Source of the DNA: Anastatus disparis
Taxonomy: Eukaryota; Arthropoda; Insecta; Hymenoptera; Eupelmidae
NCBI GenBank assembly: GCA_017163975.1
Contig: JAFFSR010000362.1
Span: 2,374,501 to 2,438,500, forward strand
Direction: 5' to 3'
Length of the DNA: 64,000 nucleotides
Positions 55,576 to 64,000 of this stretch are shown here, piece after piece; the stretch's first letter is position 1; the number at the start of each line of letters is the position of its first letter. Both the position numbers and the translations under genes were made by a program. Below the pieces are notes generated by a model. It worked only from the letters and a program-made list of their open reading frames with translations, had not been told where the DNA came from and did no database searches.

Positions 55576-56801
55576 CACTATTTCACTTCTCAGCAGTGAG
55601 ATGGTTAGGGCCCCGAACCTTCTATTTCAAAACTATTCACTGCTTCTAAATTGAGATACAGACTTATGAAATTACAATTTTGAACAAATTTACGTCCTAA
55701 TTTCAATTTATAAAGTTTCCTATCTCAATTTAGAAACAGTGAATTATTTTGAAATTTAAGGTACGGCATAGCACAGCGTGGCACAGCACTTATGTGGCTA
55801 CGTGTCTAGCCTGAAGTCGTCTGTTCTATCTATCCTTCTTGCTCTTATGCCGTCGCCATGACAGTTTCTGCTACGCTGCGTCGTTGTGTACTTCTCGTCA
55901 CCGTTCATCTTTAACTCCTTGTGATTTATTATCGAGATCAGTGTCTTTGCTTCTTTTACATGTTGTAGTTAGCATCCGTGTTGCTAACTACTCCAAGATT
56001 ATTCGCTGTAATGTGTGCGTCGTCCGTGTGCGCGAGGTTGAGGCTATCACAACGCCCTAACCTATATTCTACTCTTGAGTGTTGGTGCTGCATACTCATA
56101 ATCTTGTGTTGTTTTTAGGTCTTCTGTCTTTCTGGGCTTCTCCGAGAATGGTTACGACTCTTGGTGTGTCTCTTCAGACGACCTATCCTATACTTTACGT
56201 CCAAGGATCAATCTATGCTGTTGCTGATTTGAGTTTGTGTGCATTGTCGATGCAGGCTACTGAGCTCTATTTCTTGTTGTCTTTGGTTTCCTTTTGCTAG
56301 CTTGCTTTAATTTTTTCCTTTTTGTAAGTGGTCCTCTTTTTAATTTTTTTTTTAAATATCTCAACTCATCTGACTTTTATTCTATTAATAAATCAATTAC
56401 TTTTTCAATCACTAATGCCTTATCCTTTCTTTCAGGTTTTCCCCCTCGGCTTTCTCAACCCTCCTTTTACATTATAATGCAATCTTCTTAAATTAATTCT
56501 AAATAATCTCTTGTAAGGGTTTGTTAGAAAAAACAACATAATACTAGTGCACGCGTCATTTTAAAAAATATAATTAAAAGTGCAGTGTTGGTTAATTAAT
56601 AGTAACCTTAAAACTTTTTAAAAGAAAGATTTCAGTTAATAAATGTTAAATTAATAGCTTAAAAAAAAGAAGATTTTAAAAGTAAAGAGTGTAGTGTTAA
56701 TAAAAAAAAAATAATAATCCTAACTTAAAAGACTTAACATTGCTTTTTATATTTAAACTTAACACGCATAAACCAAGTTTTCTTTAATTCTTTTAATAAT
56801 T

Positions 56802-57016
56802 CAAGTTAAGGTGACTACGGAAGTTTGGTTCGATTTCATTTTGTAGTTTATAAATCACTCTTTTAGTTTCTAAAATTTTTTGAATTTTTTAATTTTCCAC
56901 CATTTATTATAATCCGTAGAATGGTGGGAAATTAAAAAATCTGAAAAATTTTACATATTGAAAGAGTAATTTGTAAACTCAAAAATAAAACCTAACCTAA
57001 AATCCGAAGTCGCCTT
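56802..57016. repeat. Foldback element, ~215 bp
   Basis: AAGGTGACTACGGAAGTTTGG at the left (first base excluded) and CCGAAGTCGCCTTAAG at the right; arms ~95 bp with TTTTTAATTTTCCACCAT at the centre. Confidence 0.65.
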
Positions 57017-57179
57017 AAGCCTTTTGTAAAAATAAAAACAATTCTTAATTTCTTTCTTTTCATAAAAAAAAATAACAAAACTTAATCTTAAAGTTCTGCT
57101 TAACTTTAATCATTTAAAATTTTATAAAACACGCATACTTGTGATGTTTTATACATCACACAATAATGTGTGGTCAAGT

Positions 57180-57845
57180 ACCAATACGATTTAAAATATT
57201 AATGCTTAAAAATCATTTCGTACATATATTTTGATAATAATTAGAATTAATAAAAAATTTCTTTGTTACAAGAAGAATATAAAATAAAAGCCATGTCAAA
57301 TGTTATTGAAAACTATCTTAAACAAATTTAAAAATGATACAACTCAGATTTAAAAAATTAGCATAAAATTAAGAATAAAAGTAATATTATAGCTATAAAC
57401 TTGCCAGGCCCACTCCTCGAAAGTTATATCTTCTAAAATAGATAGAATTCATGTTTTAATAATATGGTTAATACTTTCGAAACATCCATTTGAAACATTT
57501 TTTAGGATTGACTTTTTAGACTGCTTGTAAAGGAATTAAAAATTTATATTAATTTTCACAATTTTTCATTAGATGAATAAATAATCTAATTTGAAACCAT
57601 TCATTTATTTAACTTTTATAGGGTTGGCCTGGCAATTTTATAGCTATAATATTACTTTTATTCTTAGTTTTATGTTAATTCTTTTAATTTAAGTTGTATC
57701 ATCGTTCTCAATTTTGTTAAAAATAGTTTTATATTTTTAATAACATTTTACATGGCTCTTATTTTAAACTCTTTTTTTAACAAAGAAATTTTTAATCGAT
57801 TCTTATAATTAACAAAATATATGTACAAAATAGTTCGTAAGTTAT
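57180..57845. repeat. Foldback element, ~240-bp arms
   Basis: GTAATATTATAGCTATAAA at 57,381 and TTTATAGCTATAATATTAC at 57,633 are part of long inverted arms that also share ATGATACAACTCAGATTT-type and GCCATGTCAAATG-type blocks. Non-coding. Confidence 0.65.
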
Positions 57846-57954
57846 CTTTACTGTGCAATTTCACAATTTCAAAAGTATAAAATAGTCATTAAAATATTAT
57901 TTTGCGTTGTCGAAATTGTAATAATTGTTATTGCGGGCCACCAAATTTACGTAA

Positions 57955-58330
57955 GAAATAAATGACCCATCAAATAACGTTATTCAATGACGTCTTTTAA
58001 TAACGTTATTTCATTAATGTGATTTGATGTAGTACAAATTTGAATGAAAACATTGTGATACATCAAATCACGTCATTGTGTCATCTAATAACGTCATTTA
58101 ATGACGTCATTAAATGAAGTTATTTTTTAACAGAGATATTTATGTATCTAAGTCGAAAACTCTATTGAAAATAATAACGTATTTTTATAACGTCAACAAC
58201 AGACATAAGTAAATGATGTTATTGAATGATCTTATAAAGTGTCGTTTTTGTTTTCATTCAAATTTGTGATACATCAAATTACGTTTTTTACCAACGACAT
58301 TAAATGACGTTATTAAATTGTCATCTTTAA
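57955..58330. repeat. TGACGTCA-rich elements, two adjacent blocks
   Basis: 57,970-58,140 and 58,160-58,325 consist of AACGTCAT/ATGACGTT/TGACGTCA units like those at 50.0 kb, separated by TACAAATTTGAATGAAAAC. Confidence 0.65.
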
Positions 58331-58349
58331 CAAAGAGTAACACCCCTTT

Positions 58350-58850
58350 CGTAAAATACTTTGATATCTAACTGAATGACTTCAACCTGACTTGCATTTC
58401 GTTGGATATCCAGGAGAATTATCCAGTTGCGCATTAGCCACATGGATTTCTAGTAAGATATCTAGTAAGATATCCAACTGGAAATGTCACAGAGAAAAAA
58501 AACAATTGCGCTTACTGAAGACTTCAGTAAATTTAACCTGAGTACATTAGTAAGATGGAGTTCAGTAAATTTAACTGAAGTTGATTATACGTTATTCCAA
58601 CCGAGCTGACAGTGCAGTAGAATCTTCAGTAGCTGTAACTGAGGAAGCGCCCTTTTAAGGTTACTGAACTGAGTACAGCAAACGCAACGGTTTTTTTCCC
58701 TGTGAATTAAATATCCAACTGGATATCCTACTAGAAATCCATCTGGATAATTCTTCTGGGTATCCAACGGAATTAAAGTCAGATCCAAGTCATCTAGTTA
58801 AATATCCAGTTAGATATTCGACTATTTTTCTACAACCGGGGCATTTCAAT
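58350..58850. repeat. Repeat cluster with GGATATCCA-type motifs
   Basis: Variants of GGATATCCAACTGGATATC occur in both orientations at the two sides, and ACTGAAG/CTTCAGTAAATTTAACTGA motifs in the middle. It looks like nested small palindromic elements. No gene. Confidence 0.5.
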
Positions 58851-59250
58851 TTTCAGTTGAAAATTAGCATGATTAACTTTTGCGGTGAAAAGTAGCACAT
58901 TTGCCATACTTCGCCGAAAAAAAGCATATTCAAATTGTCCTGCAAAAGATAGCACATCTCAATGCTGTCTTTCGAACAATAATAAATGTTCGCGACGACT
59001 TACGATGACAAAACGGCCAGATGTGCTAGTTTTTGTGGAATATCCTACACAGTATGTAAGGTTGCAGTGCAAGGTTGCTGTAACCTTTTTATGTCCCTTG
59101 CACATACCTTGCAGCAATGTTTCATGAAATCTTGCTGTGAAGTTTGAACAATACATTGTGGCAAACTTCCAATGAAAGATTCCTCCAAGGTTGCTATGAA
59201 AGGTTCTCGCAAGATTATATGAAACCTTGCAGCAAGGTTAACATATAGAA
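58851..59250. repeat. Repeat remnants, including AAGGTTGC array
   Basis: 58,990-59,040 inverts the 50.67-kb block (CGATGACAAAACGG, GCTAGTTTTTGTGGA). 59,050-59,245 has about eight AAGGTTGC/CTTGCAGCAA motifs in both orientations. Confidence 0.5.
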
Positions 59251-59908
59251 ATTGTTTAAATAATAAGCATATAATGATAATAAATATATAAACAATTGAT
59301 TCATTAAAATTTTTTAATGATTCATGATAGTTAATATATTCAATATGGGAATTGCATATTATAATAATCTTTTTCATGCAAATTTAAAACTTAACTCAAT
59401 AATAGCCAAAAATATAATTAATATTTTTTTTCATAGTTTTTTAAAAATATTAAAACAATGCACAGTGCGTATGTAAATTATGATTGCAGTTCTAAACTAC
59501 AGTAAAGTCGATGTTTTTCTTGAAACTTTGAATCGAGCACTGGAAAATATTATTAAACCCCGACTTAACGTGATTTAATTGTTTTTGAGTAATATTTTTA
59601 ATAATATTATATGTCGTAAATATTACAAGGATTTTTTAAATAATATGAAAGAATGGTTTATTACAAAGTATTTAATTATACATAAAATCAATTGGTACAA
59701 AATATAATGTATTGAGTAAAATAATTTAAGTGTAAATACAAAGTTTTAGTTTAAGTGCGTAATATTGTGTTGACAAGTTGGAGTGTCGGTAATGACTGAC
59801 TAAACTTTTCACAAGAGTGAAAACTCTTGGAAAAAAATTGCTTTCTTAAGCCAACTTCTTATTATAAAAAACAGTTAAAATATTTTCTTATTGTCTGGAA
59901 AGTTTATA
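59251..59908. other. AT-rich, nothing recognised
   Basis: No open frame or repeat that I can support up to the LTR. Confidence 0.5.
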
Positions 59909-60414
59909 TGCATATAATAAGGAGGCAGGACCTTTCAAAATCGTCGTCGACAATTTAAACACGATTTGACCGTAAGTCATCTTTTACTTAGTCCGCGTGT
60001 CGACCATATGTGCGCGCTCGAAACGCGAGAGCGTTTCTGTACCCTTTTTTTTATACGGGTTCACATCTAACAATAAGACTCAGTTGGCTAAAGAAAACTT
60101 ACATTAGTGTACAAAAAATTTAAAGGATTTATATCTTTATTTTGTCAAAACTAAAAATCTTTAAAATGAAAATCACCAGATGTACAAAAATAAAGTTCAA
60201 AATGCAATTTAAGTTATTTCTGATATGAAAGTAATATTTTCTTTTCCTTAAATATGACAAAAAGGTTCTCAAAATTTCATGTAATGAAAGAAACTATTTT
60301 TTCCAAAAGAATATACTATTGATAATTTTTTACAGAGTAGAAATTCAGTAACAAATTAATAGTATTTTCTAAACAATTAGAGAAAATATAAAAAGTGTAT
60401 TATACGCTTGAACA
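59909..60414 (-). repeat. 3' LTR of the BEL/Pao element
   Basis: On the minus strand it starts TGTTCAAGCGTATAATAC and ends in TATATGCA. Preceded by a purine tract at 60,415-60,430 (minus CAACGGGGGGAGTG). Confidence 0.9.
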
Positions 60415-60430
60415 CACTCCCCCCGTTGAG
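60415..60430 (-). other. Polypurine tract
   Basis: Minus strand CAACGGGGGGAGTG directly before the 3' LTR. Confidence 0.7.
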
Positions 60431-60439
60431 AGGATACGA

Positions 60440-61745
60440 TCAACTATATTATTATACATAGAATATAGATATATATGAGTTTTTCTTTTTTAAAATTATT
60501 CATTATTATTCTTATTGTCTTTAAAGTAATTGTCTTTAATAGGCAAAAGTGCCAATTTTTTAACACTGCGTTTGAACACACTTGTAGCAGTTTTTACTGT
60601 CACAGTTCTTATAATGCCGTCGGTTCCTGGATGAATTTCTGTAACTTTTCCAAGTGCCCATATCATTATTGGTAAATTATCATCTTTTAATAAAACTATT
60701 GAGTTTTTTTGGATAAAATGTTGTCCTGTTGTCCATTTGTGACGAATGTTTAATTCATTAATATACTCTTTGTGCCAACGTTTTCAGAAGTGTTGGCGAA
60801 CCTTTGTTATATGTTGCCACTGTGACAAGCGATTGGTTGGTACGTCGCTGAAATCTGTGTTAGGTAAGCTCGCAAAAGAATCGCCTATAAGGAAATGAGC
60901 TGGGGTAAGGACAGGAGGGTCATTAGGATCTGTAGAAATAGCAGTAAGAAGGCGTGAATTAATTATCGCTTCTACTTCTATTACAAAAGTATTGAGTTCT
61001 TCAAACGTAAATAATAAATTAGTAACGACGCGTTTCATATGGTGTTTAAATAATTTAACGGTAGATTCCCATAAACCACCGAAGTGTGGAAACAAAGGTG
61101 GAGTGAAATATCATTTTATTTCTTGATTTCCGCAAAATCTATCTATTTTTTCGCGGTGGTTCTCCGTATTTAATAGAGCGTAAAGCTTTTGCAGTTCATT
61201 TTTAGCGCCTACGAAATTTCTTCCGTTATCCGAATAAATATTTTTTGGTTTTCCTCGTCTAGCTGTGAACCTTTTTAAAGCTGCGAGAAAACCTTTTGTG
61301 GTCAAGTCTGATACTAACTCTAAATGCACAGCTTTGTTGACGAGACAAACAAAGACAGAAACATATACTTTGATTTGCTTTTGATTTCTGTATTTCTTTT
61401 CTTTGATATAAAAAGGGCCGCAATAATCAATACCTACATTGCTGAATACTCTGTCTTGTGTGAGTCTAACCTTCGGCAAATCGCCCATCAAATATTCTGT
61501 GGTAGGAGGATTTGCGCGAAAGCATCGAATGCAGCTCCTCAAGACTTTCTTTATTTGATGTTTTCCATCTAGTAGCCAATATTTTTTATGTAATAGACAC
61601 AATGTAGTTTGTACGCCAGTGTAATGATTTTTTATGTGTATTTCTTGAATGATTAAACTTGTTACGTGATTTAAACGCGGTAACAATACTGGATGTTGTT
61701 GGTCGTAATTTAAATTTGTATTTTTTAATCGACCGCCAACTCTCA
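60440..61745 (-). pseudogene. BEL/Pao integrase
   Basis: The frame 61686-61111 holds the zinc region (His-His: EIHIKNHYTGVQTTLCLLHK; Cys-Cys: SCIRCF) and catalytic Asp in NVGIDYCGPF and IYSDNGRNFVGA. A TGA at 61,108 stands where BEL integrases have Trp. The same frame goes on in 61095-60784 with PHFGGLWES (catalytic Glu), INSRLLTAISTDPNDPPVLT and LTPAHFLIGD. A second TGA for Trp follows QHF, then KRWHKEYINELNIRHKW and a C-terminal barrel to about 60,440. The 61,687-61,772 segment (FLDKDGLLRVGGRLKN) joins it to RNase H through a frameshift. Confidence 0.88.
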
Positions 61746-61772
61746 GTAATCCATCCTTATCAAGAAATGGAT

Positions 61773-62775
61773 TTAAAGAAAGTTACCTACTTTCTTTTTT
61801 AGTTTTTTCTTCAATAAAAGGCACTTCAATTCTTTTTCAAAATGAACCTTTTGAATATGCCATATGATATTTCTTTCTGCATCTATTAAATCTTGAGCTT
61901 GCAAGCTCTTGTTATACATTTTTGAGCGCTTGAGATAAGAGACATAAGCTACAAATCTTTTCAATTTTATAAATGATGAAAACTTCTCATAAATTTCAAA
62001 GGTTGTATTTGATGAAGGATTTTCATTATTCTTGTTTATTCTTGATAATAAACAAATATTTTTGCGCATTTCTGGAAGGTCTTCAGTCAATCCAGGTATC
62101 ATCGTTAGTGGCCATTCTTTCTCTTTGAGAGTAAGCCATTGAGGTCCATTGAACCACAGTTTATTGTTTAAGAAATCAGCAGGTAACTGACCTCTTGACA
62201 GTGCATCGGCGGGATTATCTTCTGAACGCACAAGTTTCCACTTGTGCGGCTCTGACACATTTTGAATTTCAGAGACGCGGTTAGCCACGAATGTTTTTAG
62301 CAGGTGAGGTGAAGTTTTTATCCAATGTAATGTTATTGAAGAATCTGACCAAAAAATTATCTTTTCGAAAGAAACATCTATTGCTTTTATTATCTGTTTA
62401 TATAAATTTGTTAATAATAATGCGGCACAAAGGTCGAGGCGTGGTATAGTCTTTTCTTTTAATGGCGCTACTCGAGATTTTGCACCAAGTAAAATTGTAA
62501 TTACTTTGCCTTCTTCTGAAGTAGAACGCAAGTAAACACACGCACCGTAACCCTTATTGCTCGCATCGCAGAAGCCATGCAATTGTACTGCCTTTTTTCT
62601 TGAAGCTATTGATTTTCTTGGAAATGATATATTGTTTATTAATGGAAGCTGAGTACGAAACTCGTTCCATCGTGTGTATACACTCATTGGTACTGATTCG
62701 TCCCAATGTAGCCCTTCTTTTCATAAATCTTGCATTATACTCTTTGCATACAAGATTATTGGTCCTAATAGAATA
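61773..62775 (-). pseudogene. BEL/Pao RNase H and pol C-region
   Basis: The open frame 62687-61773 (304 aa) has HGFCDASNKGYGACVYL (first catalytic Asp), IPRLDLCAALLLTNL (usual Glu replaced by Asp), WSDSSITLHWI and SEDNPADALSRG. It ends in a basic KKKLKKKVGNFL. Upstream, the same frame is open to the LTR edge (LGPIILYAKSIMQDL) except for one TGA where Trp is expected. The protein is cut off at its N-side by the LTR, leaving no reverse-transcriptase motifs. Confidence 0.88.
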
Positions 62776-63281
62776 TGCATATAATAGGGAAGCAGGACCT
62801 TTCAAAATCGGCGTCGACAATTTAGACACGATTTGACCGTAGGTCATCTTTTACTTAGTCCGCGTGTCGACCATACGTGCGCGCTCGAAACGTGAGAGCG
62901 TTTCTGTACCCTTTTTATTATACGGGTTTACATCTAACAATAAGACTCAGTTGGCTAAAGAAAACTTACATTAGTGTACAAAAAATTTAAAGGATTTATA
63001 TCTTTATTTTGTCAAAACTAAAAATCTTTAAAATGTAAATTACCAGATGTACAAAAATAAAGTTCAAAATGCAATTTAAGTTATTTCTGATATGAAAGTA
63101 ATATTTTCCTTTCCTTAAATATGACAAAAAGGTTCTCAAAATTTTATGTAATGAAAGAAACTATTTTTTCCAAAACAATATACTATTGATAATTTTTTAC
63201 AGAGTAGAAATTCAGTAATGAATCAATATTATTTTCTAAACAATTAGAGAAAATATAAAAAGTGTATTATACGCTTGAACA
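62776..63281 (-). repeat. 5' LTR of the BEL/Pao element
   Basis: 506 bp, same length as the other LTR with a few substitutions (for example GAGGCAGG/GAAGCAGG, GTCGTCGAC/GGCGTCGAC). Confidence 0.9.
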
Positions 63282-64000
63282 ACCACTAAATATAAATCAT
63301 TTGAAAATTAATAATTTTACTGTAAGCAAAATGTTAAAATATTAGAATTTAGCTTTTTAGTATATCTACCAGCAATTTCAATTAATCAATGACGGAAAAT
63401 ATTCGCAGGACTATTCTACACTTAAGGTCTAGGCAGCGTGATGACATGGCTTTTATTTTTAAACTTATTCGCGATTTGCCTACGTTCCCCTACTGACAAC
63501 TATCCTCAGACCGTCAGGAATCCACAAAAAAAATTTTTAATGAAAAGTGCTCATTTAAATAGTATTATCTCTGGTTCTACTTGTCACACAAAAAAAATAA
63601 AAAAAAGTAATAAAATTTTATTCTAGTTTTATCCTCTTTTAAAATTTGTAAAAATTTCAAATAAAAAAAAAATTTTTAATTGTATATTTTTTAATAATTA
63701 CTAAAAAATTGAAAAGGAAATGAAGAGAATTTGAAAAAATAAAAAATTCAAATCTGATTTTTTTTTGTTCTTATGCTTTTTAATAAAGTTATAAATAATT
63801 GAAACATCGAAAGTGAAAATTTGATTAAGAATTACGTTTGACATATTGTTATATATATTATCATCATTTTCCTAAAAATAAGTTTTAGTTTTTTGAAGAA
63901 ATTTGAATAAAAAAATATTTGAATAAGTTTGATTCGAATTTGATTGTTTACATGCTTTACAATATATACGATCACTTGAACTTAATTGAAAAGTCTCGTA
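63282..64000. other. AT-rich right end, no gene seen
   Basis: The 62-aa frame at 63,438-63,626 has no family resemblance. No repeat or RNA gene identified. Confidence 0.5.

Larger units (their letters stand above)
52338..56290. mobile_element. Composite inverted repeat, ~700-bp arms, 3.95 kb
   Basis: Arms 52338-53040 and 55590-56290 are inverted copies, both containing AGAGCTCAGTAGCCTGCAT and ending inside at GGGGCCCTAACCATCTCAC. Small frames (e.g. MLVLHTHNLVLFLGLL) appear in both arms because of the duplication and have no family resemblance. The centre is occupied by the GTACTT-rich element. Confidence 0.75.
59909..63281 (-). mobile_element. BEL/Pao LTR retrotransposon, internally deleted
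   Basis: Two 506-bp direct LTRs (59909-60414 and 62776-63281) enclose only RNase H and integrase on the minus strand. The 5' LTR abuts pol sequence just upstream of RNase H; gag, protease and most of reverse transcriptase are missing. The five bases outside the LTRs (TTATA left, ACCAC right) do not match, so recombination or later rearrangement is likely. Confidence 0.9.

Noticed and set aside
52341..56300. Paired 67-95 aa frames in both arms as duplicated genes
   Set aside because: They are mirrored only because the arms are inverted copies; no start context, domain or codon pattern supports coding.
60784..62745. Alternative genetic code with TGA as Trp
   Set aside because: TGA acts as a stop in intact genes here (e.g. 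the end of the six-exon gene), other breaks use TAA/TAG, and the elements also carry frameshifts; decay is simpler.

Overview
The window is an AT-rich, intron-bearing arthropod genome segment, most likely from an insect. The Polinton gene set, BEL/Pao and Ty3-like retroelements and a Pol III SINE fit a parasitoid hymenopteran best, but the sequence does not prove this. Almost all of it is mobile DNA. The only likely host gene is a fragment of a flavin amine-oxidase-like gene (13.9-14.65 kb), and the largest element is inserted in it.

Layout. 1-3.9 kb: 5' end of an LTR retrotransposon on the minus strand (open Gag-like frame, leader, primer site, putative LTR). 4.65-9.0 kb: a second LTR element with a gag-like gene but no recognisable polymerase, arranged LTR-gag-LTR-gag(partial). 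9.0-13.7 kb: repeat fields (535-bp spaced repeats, a small MITE, a ~163-bp satellite). 13.94-14.65 kb: amine-oxidase exons.

14,656-33,758: a 19.1-kb Polinton/Maverick with intact terminal inverted repeats and a 6-bp AGAATC duplication. Its minus-strand virion block (PLA2-like, pX-like, protease, minor capsid, small ORF, major capsid) runs left from a divergent promoter at 19.9 kb. The packaging ATPase, two conserved ORFs and the integrase run right from it. DNA polymerase B comes back on the minus strand. The right arm carries cargo: a GADD34/PPP1R15-like exon spliced in phase to the polymerase gene, an unrecognised gene of six phase-0 exons with a duplicated 75-nt exon, and two small spliced genes driven by related TATA promoters. 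Most core genes are broken by stops, frameshifts or nested MITEs, but the GADD34-like exon and the exons of the six-exon gene are open.

35,900-42,942: a 7.0-kb DNA transposon with ~1.08-kb inverted repeats and an intact three-exon transposase-like gene. 43.1-43.5 kb: a tRNA-derived SINE. 44.1-46.95 kb: a decayed Helitron-type region (Ulp1-like protease, Helitron N-region, PIF1-type helicase). 47.2-48.8 kb: a minisatellite. 50-59 kb: nested foldback elements and TGACGTCA-rich repeats. 59,909-63,281: an internally deleted BEL/Pao retrotransposon with two 506-bp LTRs.

All calls come from reading the sequence by eye. Family assignments rest on recognised motifs, not on database searches.
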